Source: Gammaproteobacteria bacterium
GTDB lineage: Bacteria; Pseudomonadota; Gammaproteobacteria; HK1
Length of the DNA: 64,000 nucleotides
Assembly: GCA_012103455.1 (NCBI GenBank)
Contig: WLWT01000002.1
Span: forward strand, 682,001-746,000
Direction: 5' to 3'
In this document: positions 35,991 through 45,290 of the stretch, piece after piece
How positions within the stretch are numbered: position 1 is the first letter of the stretch
Layout of the letters: every line of letters begins with the position of its first letter
Program-made: the position numbers and the translations under genes
The notes under the pieces: generated by a model
What the model was told of the DNA's origin: nothing
Seen by the model: the letters and a program-made list of their open reading frames with translations, nothing else
Databases searched by the model: none

Positions 35991-36129
35991 ACTCAGCTCC
36001 TCCGCCGACCTCCTCTGCCACCACTAGACACAAAGAGCCGAGAGTCTAGCGAAGCGATCTAGGGTGCGCAATAAATGCACACTACCAAGACCCAAACGAA
36101 CCGTTCGGTCGGGCGACCCAAGTGCCCTC

Positions 36130-36981
36130 CTATGGTAGCCCAAACGAGACCGTTCGACTGCTGATGGGCTGTGCTACCCATGCATGACCGTAGATCACTT
36201 CCAGGGTGGCCACTGCCCGCCCTTCGTCCATCGGGTATTTGCGCGTCAGACACTCAGCTAGCCGTTTCGTTCCAGGACCTGGGGCCGCAGCATGAAAACT
36301 AGGTCCAAGCAGGCTGAGCGCGGCAGCTTCTCGAAGCAGATCGAGGACGCTTTTATAGCGTACAGTCAGGCGTTCACAGTCCATGACCACATCCACGAAA
36401 CGGGCCGACATCAGAGCATCGCCCACTTCATGCATATCCCAAAATGGACTGCGCTGTGCACGTTTTGATAGCCGCGCAACTCGGGTTGATATAACCTCGC
36501 GTAGTTCAAAAAGAGTGTCGGTCCCGAGCATAGAAAACGCGAGCAATCCGCCGGATTGCATAGCGCTGCAAATACCGCCCAAGACCTTGGGTAACTCATA
36601 CGCCGCGGTTAAGCTCAGATTTGAAAAAACAAGATCAACACTGCCACTGCTAAGCGGCAGCGCATCGAAATCGGCACACACTTTAGATAGCCGCTGCCAT
36701 GGCCAGCGTCCCTTGGCCAAGCGCAGCACCGGCAATGTCACATCTAACAAGATGTGGCGGGCGCTCGGATAGCGGCTCTTGAGAGCAGTGTGCGAACGGC
36801 CTTGGCCACAACCCAAGTCGAGCACGGTTTCGGGCTTAAGGCGAACCAGATCCAGATGCTCAAAGAGCGCGGCCTCTATGCGTCTAACAACATAGTCACA
36901 GGTACCGAACGCGCGGCTTCTGGTGGCGAAGCGGGCTCGCATCCTACGTGTTTTAGGGCTTTTTGCCGACACCGGTTTCAT
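36130..36981 (-). CDS. BioC-like malonyl-ACP O-methyltransferase
   Basis: 283 residues, class I SAM methyltransferase: V-L-D-L-G-C-G-Q-G-R near 54-63, D-F-D-A-L-P-L near 104, S-N-L-S-L near 120 and S-M-L-G-T-D-T-L-F-E-L near 150. BioC masks malonyl-ACP for the first phase of biotin synthesis. The other bio genes are not in the window, and divergent comF is a common neighbour of bio loci. C-terminal sequence is more divergent, so a related methyltransferase is possible. Confidence 0.75.
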   Translation of the reverse strand: MKPVSAKSPKTRRMRARFATRSRAFGTCDYVVRRIEAALFEHLDLVRLKPETVLDLGCGQGRSHTALKSRYPSARHILLDVTLPVLRLAKGRWPWQRLSKVCADFDALPLSSGSVDLVFSNLSLTAAYELPKVLGGICSAMQSGGLLAFSMLGTDTLFELREVISTRVARLSKRAQRSPFWDMHEVGDALMSARFVDVVMDCERLTVRYKSVLDLLREAAALSLLGPSFHAAAPGPGTKRLAECLTRKYPMDEGRAVATLEVIYGHAWVAQPISSRTVSFGLP

Positions 36982-37058
36982 CCTTCAGCCAATGCTTGGC
37001 GAATTACATTGTTGGACTATTAAGAGAGCCAATCCGTGACCTTAGAGGATCGCGCCAC

Positions 37059-37775
37059 ATGTTATTCGGCTCAGACACACCGCTTAGAATTCGCCTGGAA
37101 AATGCGTGGACTGCCCATCTCGGCGCCCATTGCCGTTTTTGTCATGGGGCCGCAGCCACCATACCGAGTTTATGCGATCGGTGTGCTGCCAACCTACCTT
37201 GGTTGCTGACCAGGTGCGAGAAATGTGCCAGGCCCCTCAGTTTCGACGGCGTGTGCGGAGCGTGTAGGCAACAGCCCCCTATTTGCAATTCAACCCACAG
37301 TTCATTGCGGTACACCGGGGATGTGGTCATATTGATACACGCTGTCAAATTCGGCGGCGGCCTTAACCTTTGCAGTACATTGGCCACACTCATGTTGAAA
37401 GCGCGCAGGCCCATTGTTTTTGATCAAACACAAGTGGTAAGTGTGCCGCTCAGCCAACGCCGTCTTCGCCAGCGCGGCTTTAACCAGTCTTTAGAGATCG
37501 CACGACAATTGGCTAATCAGCTTCAGCTTGAGATCTTTCACCGTTTACGACGCACAGGACAGGCCCCGGCGCAATCATCACTCAAGTCAGCCCGTGAACG
37601 GCGGCGAAATGTTCGCAGTCAATTCGAGCTTCAAGGACAAGCCCCGGTTCACGCATTGATAGTGGACGATGTGTACACCTCTGGCAGTACGGTGCAGGAG
37701 ATAGCACGAGTGCTTCGCCGTCACGGGAGCGAGCGGATAGATGTTTGGACTTGTGCCCGAAGCGTTCGGGCGTAG
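37059..37775 (+). CDS. comF: ComF family protein (phosphoribosyltransferase fold)
   Basis: 238 residues from ATG 37059 (AGAGGA upstream); the frame is open to 36963 but that would overlap bioC. N-terminal zinc ribbons C-R-F-C, C-D-R-C, C-E-K-C and C-G-A-C, then a type I phosphoribosyltransferase domain with Q-R-G-F-N-Q-S near 148 and the PRPP loop L-I-V-D-D-V-Y-T-S-G-S-T near 206. ComF proteins are linked to DNA uptake in competent bacteria. Confidence 0.92.
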   Translation: MLFGSDTPLRIRLENAWTAHLGAHCRFCHGAAATIPSLCDRCAANLPWLLTRCEKCARPLSFDGVCGACRQQPPICNSTHSSLRYTGDVVILIHAVKFGGGLNLCSTLATLMLKARRPIVFDQTQVVSVPLSQRRLRQRGFNQSLEIARQLANQLQLEIFHRLRRTGQAPAQSSLKSARERRRNVRSQFELQGQAPVHALIVDDVYTSGSTVQEIARVLRRHGSERIDVWTCARSVRA

Positions 37776-37786
37776 GGTCCTCGATC

Positions 37787-40201
37787 CTATGTGTCCAAAT
37801 TGACCACCGATAGAGCGTTAGTTTCGATAAACTCCCGCCGAGGCTCCACCTCATCGCCCATCAACGTCGTAAACAGTTCGTCAGCGCTAACTGCATCTTC
37901 TATGCGAACTTTAAGCAGCCGCCTGGTCCGCGGATCCATCGTGGTTTCCCAAAGCTGCTCAGGGTTCATTTCACCCAAACCTTTGTAACGCTGTATGTCA
38001 ATACCACGCTTCGCATCGGTCAGCATCCACTCCAACGCTCCGCGGAGCGTGCTGGTCTTATGCGAACGCTCCCCACGCACGGCTTGTACACTGTTTTCTT
38101 CAAAAGAATCAATGTGTTGTGCTATGTCGTGTAATCGTTTGTACTCTGCCGAGCGAAACAGATCACTGCTCAGTACCCGATCGGACTCAACGCCATGTTG
38201 AATAGTACGCACATGCGCTGCGAAACCATCGGCTAACATGTCCAGGCGAACCTCATAGACACCATAAGCACCGTCTTCCGAATTTAAACGATCCTCTAGG
38301 GCAACCGCCCATTGCCGCGCTGATTCCACCGCATCCGCCGCATCAGGGTCGAGTAATGGCAGTATACCCATGACATCAATGACGTCAGGGAATATACGGC
38401 TAGCTAGCTTAGTGCGAATAGCACTCAACGTCAGATAGTTGGTTGCCGCCATCGCCAGTTGTTCTACTGAGAGTTCATTTTCGCCCACACGCACCGTGGT
38501 GCCGTCTAATGCGAGATCCATCATGTAACCACTTAAGTCGGCATCATCCTTAACGTAACGTTCACGCTTACCTTTTTTTGCTTTGTAAAGAGGAGGTTGC
38601 GCGATATAAACATGCCCTGCTTCAATGATTTCCGGCATCTGACGGTACAGAAAAGTGAGTAACAAGGTACGTATGTGTGAGCCATCTACGTCAGCATCGG
38701 TCATCAGTATCAGGCGGTGATAACGAAGTTTGCTCGGATTGTATTCTTCCCGCCCTATGCCGCATCCCAAAGCAGTGATCAGTGTCCCTACTTCTTGTGA
38801 TTGCAACATTTTGTCGAAGCGGGCTTTTTCTACGTTTAAGATTTTGCCCTTTAACGGTAAAATGGCCTGATTCTTACGGTCACGCCCTTGCTTGGCCGAT
38901 CCGCCTGCCGAATCGCCCTCGACTAGAAATAGCTCGGACAGCGCCGGATCTTTTTCTTGGCAATCCGCCAGCTTGCCTGGAAGGCCTGCGATATCCAATG
39001 CAGTTTTTCGCCGCGTCATCTCGCGGGCTTTACGGGCCGCTTCTCGGGCGCGAGTAGCATCCACAATTTTGCTGGTTATGGCCTTAGCTTCTGCCGGCTT
39101 TTCTAATAAAAACTCCGCGAGCTTCTCGCCTTGGGTAGATTCGACAACCGGCTTGACCTCGGAAGACACCAGTTTTTCTTTAGTCTGCGAAGAAAATTTC
39201 GGATCCGGCACTTTGATGGATAAGACGGCGGTTAATCCTTCCCGAATATCCTCGCCCATGGGTTCCACTTTCGCTTTATCTCGAATGCCCTGAGCGTCCA
39301 TATACTGATTCAGAGTGCGGGTTAAGGCACCACGTAACCCGGCCAGATGCGTACCACCATCTCGCTGAGGAATATTATTAGTGTAGCAGAAGACACTCTC
39401 CTGATAAGAATCATTCCACTGCATTGCCACCTCAACTGTGATCCCATCGCGCTCAGTTTGAAAATAAAAAATCGTGGGATGAATGGACGCCTTGTGCCGG
39501 TTCAAGTGCTCCACGAAGGCACAAATGCCCCCCTCGTATTGGAATTGGTCGTGTTTACCGGTGCGTTCATCTCTCAGATCAATGCACACCCCGAAGTTTA
39601 AAAACGACAATTCGCGCAGGCGTTTGGCTAAGATCTCGTAGTGGAACTCGACATCGGAAAACGTCTTAGGGGAGGGTTTAAATTGGACCCGGGTACCGGT
39701 ACGACCCGAATCTCCAGTGATGGCCAACGGTGCATCAGGCACTCCATCAGTATAGCGTTGTGAGTAAATATTGCCATTACGCCAAATAGTCAACCGAAGC
39801 CATTCACTCAGTGCATTGACAACGGACACTCCAACACCGTGCAAACCACCTGCCACTTTATAAGCGTTGTCATCGAATTTACCGCCGGCGTGCAACACGG
39901 TCATGATGACCTCCGCGGCTGAGCGGCCTTCTTCTTCCATGATATCTACCGGAATACCGCGGCCATCGTCCGTTACGCTAACAGAGCCGTCATCGTGTAT
40001 TGCTACTTCAACTAAAGTGCAATGACCAGCTAACGCTTCGTCAATAGCATTGTCCACGGCTTCAAACACCATATGATGAAGTCCCGTTCCATCATCGGTG
40101 TCCCCTATGTACATACCGGGCCGTTTGCGAACTGCATCAAGTCCTTTGAGGACTTTAATACTATTGGAGTCGTAACCGGTTGGTGAATCTTCGTCAGACA
40201 C
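37787..40201 (-). CDS. gyrB: DNA gyrase subunit B
   Basis: 804 residues, the standard gammaproteobacterial length. GHKL ATPase with V-D-N-A-I-D-E-A near 48, D-D-G-R-G-I-P near 77 and G-G-L-H-G-V-G near 117. TOPRIM motif E-G-D-S-A-G-G near 426 and D-A-D-V-D-G-S-H-I near 500. C-terminal Q-R-Y-K-G-L-G-E-M-N near 762. Last of dnaA-dnaN-recF-gyrB. Confidence 0.98.
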   Translation of the reverse strand: MSDEDSPTGYDSNSIKVLKGLDAVRKRPGMYIGDTDDGTGLHHMVFEAVDNAIDEALAGHCTLVEVAIHDDGSVSVTDDGRGIPVDIMEEEGRSAAEVIMTVLHAGGKFDDNAYKVAGGLHGVGVSVVNALSEWLRLTIWRNGNIYSQRYTDGVPDAPLAITGDSGRTGTRVQFKPSPKTFSDVEFHYEILAKRLRELSFLNFGVCIDLRDERTGKHDQFQYEGGICAFVEHLNRHKASIHPTIFYFQTERDGITVEVAMQWNDSYQESVFCYTNNIPQRDGGTHLAGLRGALTRTLNQYMDAQGIRDKAKVEPMGEDIREGLTAVLSIKVPDPKFSSQTKEKLVSSEVKPVVESTQGEKLAEFLLEKPAEAKAITSKIVDATRAREAARKAREMTRRKTALDIAGLPGKLADCQEKDPALSELFLVEGDSAGGSAKQGRDRKNQAILPLKGKILNVEKARFDKMLQSQEVGTLITALGCGIGREEYNPSKLRYHRLILMTDADVDGSHIRTLLLTFLYRQMPEIIEAGHVYIAQPPLYKAKKGKRERYVKDDADLSGYMMDLALDGTTVRVGENELSVEQLAMAATNYLTLSAIRTKLASRIFPDVIDVMGILPLLDPDAADAVESARQWAVALEDRLNSEDGAYGVYEVRLDMLADGFAAHVRTIQHGVESDRVLSSDLFRSAEYKRLHDIAQHIDSFEENSVQAVRGERSHKTSTLRGALEWMLTDAKRGIDIQRYKGLGEMNPEQLWETTMDPRTRRLLKVRIEDAVSADELFTTLMGDEVEPRREFIETNALSVVNLDT

Positions 40202-40233
40202 AGAAAAGGCCCAAAGAGCGTGTAATCAGCAGA

Positions 40234-41334
40234 TTATAGCATGCGATTCACATTTCCTTGTTTCACGTGAAACAGGGCTGCGGATTCCAGATATCGATTG
40301 GGAATTAACTGCTGATCGACTGTAGTCACAAAGGATTGGCACTCGATGCTGCTTAAGTCTTCCATGAATGTCTCCCGCGCTCTTTCATCGAGCTCCGAAG
40401 CTAAATCGTCTACCAAAATAACAGGCCCCTTCCTTGTGATCTCCATGATCTGTCCTGCTAACGACAGTAACAATGCTAACACAAGGCGCTTACCCTCTCC
40501 GCGGGACAGCAGACCTCGTGCCGCTCCACCGTCCACAACGAATGATAGGTCGCAACGATGCGGGCCCTTTGTTGATGTGCCCCGTTCAGCGTCGCGTGGA
40601 TATTGTTTATCCAGTACTTCTAGAAGCGGTGTACTCACATCCCATCCCGCTTCATAACCCACTCGTACGTCAAAACCCACTAATCGGGCTACCGTGCATT
40701 GCAAGTGCTTGGCTGAATATTCAAAAAATCGAGCACGAGCCTCATGAATTTCATGACCGGATGCGGCTAGCTCTACATCCCATGGCTTTAACTCGGTGCG
40801 GGTTGCATGTGTCTTGAGCAGTGCATTGCGCTGTTTAAGTGCTCTTTGATAACGGCCATGAAACTTGGCAAACCGGGGTTCCACGTGAAACACCGCCCAA
40901 TCCAAGGCCTTTCTACGTTCCTCGGACAGACCTGAAAAAATCTCGTAGCTCTCGGGCCGAATAACTAGCAATGGGAGTGAATACGCCAAATCTGAAGTTC
41001 TTGTGACTGGATTACCTCTAACTCTCATGGTCAAAGCACCAAGCTTGCGCTCCACACCTAGAACTGTGCCTTCATCACCGATCTCGCCTACTACACGGAA
41101 AAAGTTTGTATTGTGCCGCGTTAGCGGCTCGATCCGCCTATAGCGAAAACTGCGCCCAGTGCCAAGCACATGGATCCCTTCAAGTACGCTGGTCTTACCT
41201 GCTCCGTTAAGACCCGCTAACACGTTTAACCGCTGCGGTTGTTCGAGCACCACCCGTTCTATGCAGCGCAGATTTTCCCCCGAAAACTTCCGGATAAATA
41301 CGGACACCGCTGCGTTACTAAGACCTGTTCGCAC
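40234..41334 (-). CDS. recF: DNA replication and repair protein RecF
   Basis: 366 residues from GTG 41334; GTG 41307 is an alternative. SMC-like ATPase: Walker A G-L-N-G-A-G-K-T-S near 40-48, signature L-S-R-G-E-G-K-R near 278, Walker B V-I-L-V-D-D-L-A-S-E-L-D near 310. Loads RecA at gaps with RecO and RecR. Neither start has a good ribosome-binding site, so it may rely on coupling with dnaN, which ends 69 bp upstream. Confidence 0.95.
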   Translation of the reverse strand: MRTGLSNAAVSVFIRKFSGENLRCIERVVLEQPQRLNVLAGLNGAGKTSVLEGIHVLGTGRSFRYRRIEPLTRHNTNFFRVVGEIGDEGTVLGVERKLGALTMRVRGNPVTRTSDLAYSLPLLVIRPESYEIFSGLSEERRKALDWAVFHVEPRFAKFHGRYQRALKQRNALLKTHATRTELKPWDVELAASGHEIHEARARFFEYSAKHLQCTVARLVGFDVRVGYEAGWDVSTPLLEVLDKQYPRDAERGTSTKGPHRCDLSFVVDGGAARGLLSRGEGKRLVLALLLSLAGQIMEITRKGPVILVDDLASELDERARETFMEDLSSIECQSFVTTVDQQLIPNRYLESAALFHVKQGNVNRML

Positions 41335-41403
41335 TGCTCATTCGCCAATCGCTCATCAAGATGGCATCAAAATAGACAAAGACTATAACGCTCAACCACC
41401 CTG

Positions 41404-42513
41404 CTATAGGCGCATGGGCATAACAACATACTCACAGGCCTCCCCTTCAGCCGGGACTAACAAGCAACTGCTGCTGGAGTCAGTGAGATAAAGCTTGACC
41501 CTATCAGACGGCACGATATTCAACGCTTCGATGAGATATGACACATTAAAACCTATTTCTAATCCCTCACCCTCGTACTCGACTTCAACCACATCCTCCG
41601 CTTGCTCCTGCTCTGGATTACTCGCCATTACAGTAAGCTGCCCTGGCTCAAGGGTCATACGAACAGCCCGATATTTTTCATTCGACAAAATAGCCGCCCG
41701 CTGAAGCGCTCGGCGCAGTGTCTCACGGTCAGCGAAGATCTCCTTATCACAACTTTCCTTAGCCGGAATCACTCTTTGGTACTCGGGGAAGCGTCCATCA
41801 ATGAGTTTGGTATTAAATCCGCGACTCTTCGTCTCCATGCGCGCGCAATTCGCAGATAACGCCAATTCCACTGGTTCATCATCCGTAGCTAAAAGCTTGG
41901 CCAATTCCAAAACACCTTTGCGGGGCATTATTAACTGCCGGTTACCCTCGTTAGGTGCTTCTTCCAGCTTTATCTCTGCCAACGCTAACCGATGACCATC
42001 GGTCGCCACGGTACGCACTATGTTCTCTTCCAACTCAAATAGCATACCGTTTAGGTAATAGCGCACGTCTTGCTGAGCCATCGCGAACTGAGTCAGCTCA
42101 ATTAAACGCTTGAGTTTCCCGCGCGGTATTCGGATCAAGGTAGCGTTTACCTGGACCTCACTGGATGGGTAATCCGCAGCGGAAAGCGTAGCCAAGTCAA
42201 AGCGGCTTCGCCCACAACGCACTATCGCCCGTTCGCCATCCAATTCAAATTGGACCATCGCATCACTAGGCAAAGAGCGGCAGATATCGGCAAACTTTCT
42301 CCCCGGTACAGTGATATCACCAGCTACCCCATCCTCGACCGGTACCCGTGCTACCAATTCAACCTCCATATCAGTGCCTGTCAAGGTGAGCTGCTGTTCA
42401 TCCGTCGCCAGTAGAACATTCGAGAGAATGGGCAATGCTTGGCGTCTCTCCACAACACCATACACAGCCGATAGCGGTTTAAGCAGTGTTTCTGCTTTTA
42501 TAGAAAAACGCAT
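41404..42513 (-). CDS. dnaN: DNA polymerase III sliding clamp (beta subunit)
   Basis: 369 residues with three clamp domains. M-R-F-S-I at the start, L-L-A-T-D-E-Q-Q-L near 33, F-S-Y-type N-V-S-Y-L-I-E-A-L near 320, and the terminal Y-V-V-M-P-M-R-L typical of the family. Follows dnaA after an unusually long 197-bp gap that holds two perfect DnaA boxes. Confidence 0.98.
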   Translation of the reverse strand: MRFSIKAETLLKPLSAVYGVVERRQALPILSNVLLATDEQQLTLTGTDMEVELVARVPVEDGVAGDITVPGRKFADICRSLPSDAMVQFELDGERAIVRCGRSRFDLATLSAADYPSSEVQVNATLIRIPRGKLKRLIELTQFAMAQQDVRYYLNGMLFELEENIVRTVATDGHRLALAEIKLEEAPNEGNRQLIMPRKGVLELAKLLATDDEPVELALSANCARMETKSRGFNTKLIDGRFPEYQRVIPAKESCDKEIFADRETLRRALQRAAILSNEKYRAVRMTLEPGQLTVMASNPEQEQAEDVVEVEYEGEGLEIGFNVSYLIEALNIVPSDRVKLYLTDSSSSCLLVPAEGEACEYVVMPMRL

Positions 42514-42554
42514 ATGTATGATCGCTTATTGTAATAGTTAGCCATTATGTCTTC

Positions 42555-42563
42555 TGTGGATAA
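42555..42563 (-). promoter_or_regulatory. DnaA box, perfect, minus orientation
   Basis: TGTGGATAA, the exact complement of TTATCCACA, in the dnaA-dnaN spacer 42 bp upstream of the dnaN start. Confidence 0.85.
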
Positions 42564-42690
42564 CTATATTTCCTCTATGTTTTTCAATGCCTTGTCAAAA
42601 AACCTATGATGTGGTTCTGTCCTAGAACAAATCATCTGTTTACCTGTGTACCAGATGTAGACATTCAGGAGGCGACAAAAATAACTATGG

Positions 42691-42699
42691 TTATCCACA
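42691..42699 (+). promoter_or_regulatory. DnaA box, perfect, plus orientation
   Basis: TTATCCACA in the dnaA-dnaN spacer, just after the dnaA stop. With the box at 42555 it forms a facing pair about 130 bp apart enclosing AT-rich DNA. Confidence 0.85.
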
Positions 42700-42710
42700 T
42701 CTTGGTCTAT

Positions 42711-44132
42711 TCAATTACTCAGGGTTCTTAACAAGATGGTGTAATCCTCATCGATCGTCAGATCCTGTTGCCTCAACTGCACTATTTTACGTGTCGCGTG
42801 AAGTACCGTTGTATGGTCGCGCCCGCCAAATGCATCGCCGATCTCCGGCAAACTATGGTTAGTGAGCTCCTTAGCTAAAGCCATAGCCACTTGCCGTGGC
42901 CGCGCGATAGAGCGGGATCTGCGCTTTGAGATCAAATCCGCAACACGCACTTTGTAGTACTGCGCCACCGTTTTTTGAATATTCCCGATAGTGACTAACT
43001 TGTCTTGCAACGCGAGCAGATCTTTTAAGGCATCTTTGGCTAATTCATGGTTGATGTGCCGCCCCATAAGGCGCGCACTGGCAATAACTCTGCGCAGGGC
43101 TCCCTCTAATTCCCGGACGTTGGAACGAATGCGTTGGCCAATAAAGAACGCCACATCGTCAGGAATCTCCACCCCTGCTTGCTCGGCTTTTTGCTTGAGT
43201 ATAGCCACTCTAGTTTCAAGTTCCGGGGGTTCTATTGCTACTGTCAGACCCCAACCGAAGCGTGATTTTAGCCGTTCCTCTAATCCATCGACTTCCTTGG
43301 GGTAGCGATCACAAGTAAGCACCACTTGTTGCTGATCTTCCAGTAACGCATTAAAAGTATGAAAGAATTCCTCTTGTGAGCGCTCCTTACCCGCAAAGAA
43401 CTGAATATCATCAATGAGCAGTGCATCAACTGAACGGTAAAAGCACTTGAATTCGTTGATGGTATTGTGCTGAAGCGCTCTGACCATGTCGGCAACGAAT
43501 CTCTCCGAATGTAGGTAGACCACCGTTTTATCGGGTTTCCCCGTTTTGATAGCATTGCCTGTAGCCTGCATAAGATGGGTTTTGCCTAAGCCCACTCCTC
43601 CATACAAGAACAGAGGGTTATAAGCGTTGCCAGGGTTCTCCGCCACCTGTATGGATGCTGCCTTAGCTAGCTGATTCGACTTGCCTTCGACGAAGTTGGC
43701 AAAGGTGAAGCCGGGACGCACACCGTGCACGGTTCGCATGCTTTCAAGATTAGGCCCACCCGAACCGGGTATGTTATCTACGGCTTGAACCTTGCTGTTA
43801 CTCGCGCTAGTGCCATCAGAGCCAATATGATTTGCTGTACCGTCATCTGGGGCCAGCAAGGTAGGAGCTAGGGCTTCTGGCTGCACGGGACTATTACCTA
43901 CCAGAACGATGACTTCCGGCGGTTGTCCATCATTGTAATAGGTAAGCAGATCTGCAATCCGGGCAGCGAAATTCTTGGTCACCCAGTCACTTACGAAACG
44001 ATTGGGTGCGAGTAAGCGTACGATATCGCCGTCGATGGTGGCATACAGTGGGCGGATCCAAGTATTGAATTGTTGCGACGACAGCTCGCTTTCAAGATGA
44101 GCGAGACACCATTCCCATAATTCCGGGTTCAT
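42711..44132 (-). CDS. dnaA: chromosomal replication initiator DnaA
   Basis: 473 residues. Domain I (about 1-80, L-E-S-E-L-S-S-Q-Q-F-N-T-W-I-R-P-L), linker, AAA+ domain with G-G-V-G-L-G-K-T-H (about 178-186) and L-L-I-D-D-I-Q-F, and the C-terminal box-binding helix-turn-helix with G-G-R-D-H-T-T-V-L-H-A. Initiates replication and regulates its own gene. Its promoter region is 44133-44526. Confidence 0.98.
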   Translation of the reverse strand: MNPELWEWCLAHLESELSSQQFNTWIRPLYATIDGDIVRLLAPNRFVSDWVTKNFAARIADLLTYYNDGQPPEVIVLVGNSPVQPEALAPTLLAPDDGTANHIGSDGTSASNSKVQAVDNIPGSGGPNLESMRTVHGVRPGFTFANFVEGKSNQLAKAASIQVAENPGNAYNPLFLYGGVGLGKTHLMQATGNAIKTGKPDKTVVYLHSERFVADMVRALQHNTINEFKCFYRSVDALLIDDIQFFAGKERSQEEFFHTFNALLEDQQQVVLTCDRYPKEVDGLEERLKSRFGWGLTVAIEPPELETRVAILKQKAEQAGVEIPDDVAFFIGQRIRSNVRELEGALRRVIASARLMGRHINHELAKDALKDLLALQDKLVTIGNIQKTVAQYYKVRVADLISKRRSRSIARPRQVAMALAKELTNHSLPEIGDAFGGRDHTTVLHATRKIVQLRQQDLTIDEDYTILLRTLSN

Positions 44133-44526
44133 GTCCCGCTTCCTCTTTAGATAAGTGATGTGCCAGATGTCGCGTGTCGATGGTGATATGCCGCTATGAA
44201 CTATAGAGCGCCAAGGAACTATAGAGTGTCGAGACGGAGTTATTCAGGTCTATTCGCTTAAACCCGTTGTTGCTCACCTATGGTATCACCTGAGTTGCAC
44301 GTGGAATAAAGTAGTCTTTATTTTTCAAAAGGTTGTATTCGTCCTCATCGAAAGAAGCTATCCACAGGTTGAATCGATATCTTTACATCGTTGTCGTATT
44401 GACAGTTTTAACACCAGAACTCTATATTGGCGAGTTTTTTATATTATCGTTCCTGTAGCGCTGTAGGTCTCCAATAGCAGCGATGGTGGCGATAGCACCT
44501 AACACAACTATTATGGTAATCCCGTC
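44133..44526. other. dnaA-rpmH intergenic region, probable origin of replication
   Basis: A 394-bp gene-free stretch between divergent dnaA and rpmH, the origin position in many gammaproteobacteria such as Pseudomonas. It contains a near-perfect DnaA box (CTATCCACA, 44358-44366), an 11-bp direct repeat GAACTATAGAG (44198-44208 and 44216-44226), and an AT-rich tract around 44430-44450. Strand bias of genes switches here. No GATC cluster was noticed. Origin identity is inferred. Confidence 0.55.
44358..44366 (+). promoter_or_regulatory. DnaA box, one mismatch
   Basis: CTATCCACA against TTATCCACA, in the dnaA-rpmH spacer about 225 bp upstream of the dnaA start. It may serve origin function or dnaA autoregulation. 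Confidence 0.65.
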
Positions 44527-44661
44527 ATGAAACGTACTTATCAACCAAGTAGACCGAAGCGTAAACGGCATATCGGCTTTCGTGCTCGCATGAGTACACG
44601 TGGCGGGCGCATGATCATTCGTGCTCGCCGTGCCAAAGGACGTAAGCGCCTGTCTGCATAG
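44527..44661 (+). CDS. rpmH: 50S ribosomal protein L34
   Basis: 44 residues: M-K-R-T-Y-Q-P-S ... R-H-I-G-F-R-A-R-M-S-T-R-G-G-R ... R-R-A-K-G-R-K-R-L-S-A. Very basic and full length. Start ATG 44527, stop TAG 44659-44661. First of rpmH-rnpA-yidC-mnmE, divergent from dnaA. Confidence 0.98.
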   Translation: MKRTYQPSRPKRKRHIGFRARMSTRGGRMIIRARRAKGRKRLSA

Positions 44662-44718
44662 ACTCTGTGGACTGACGTTCTGTAGGCGCAATCTTTACAG
44701 GTATGAGCGCCGTAACTC

Positions 44719-45138
44719 TTGACAAATGATCGTGTTCATGACGCACGTCTGCACCGTGCCGCACGTCTGCACCGTGCCGCACGGCTTACGCAGGCGATCC
44801 AGTACCGGCAGGTATTTCGCGCTGGCCGTAGAAGAGCGACGAAATTTTTTAACTTGATTACGGCGCCAAGGATTACGGCACTTGCAACAGCCGAGAGCGC
44901 TCGTTTGGGTATGGCAATCGCTAAGCGGATTGTACCTCGGGCGATCGACCGTAATCGTATAAAGCGTTTGGTACGGGAGAGTTTTCGCCAGCATCACGCG
45001 GTATTACCTCCATTGGATATCGTGGTAACGGCAAGGCCTTTGATCCGAAATGCAACCAACGAGGCGATCACCAGAACCCTGAATGAGCAATGGCGCTATC
45101 TATGTGATGAGTCCAAGGGAATGAATGCAAGTAAATGA
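44719..45138 (+). CDS. rnpA: ribonuclease P protein component
   Basis: 139 residues from TTG 44719; no better start codon was found in frame. It assists the catalytic RNA in maturing tRNA 5' ends. The RNR motif is present: A-I-D-R-N-R-I-K-R-L-V-R-E-S-F (about 78-92). The N terminus contains a duplicated R-L-H-R-A-A from an 18-bp tandem duplication. The open yidD gene usually found between rnpA and yidC is absent: only about 150 bp separate them. Confidence 0.93.
   Translation: MTNDRVHDARLHRAARLHRAARLTQAIQYRQVFRAGRRRATKFFNLITAPRITALATAESARLGMAIAKRIVPRAIDRNRIKRLVRESFRQHHAVLPPLDIVVTARPLIRNATNEAITRTLNEQWRYLCDESKGMNASK
44743..44778. repeat. 2 x 18-bp perfect tandem duplication in the 5' end of rnpA
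   Basis: GCACGTCTGCACCGTGCC at 44743-44760 is exactly repeated at 44761-44778 and followed by a partial third copy (GCACG). A multiple of three, it duplicates six residues in RnpA without breaking the frame. Confidence 0.95.
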
Positions 45139-45290
45139 ACTTCAAGATAGATGAATACGGGGAGTAAGCGCTTGAGCCGTGAACCGCTAGACCTGGAGCA
45201 ATCCTAATTCATTTCAGATGTTGTCAGAAGACGGTACGCGCGATTTCCTTAGGTGCATCCACGGACTTTTGCTAGAGAGCGAGATTGTCG

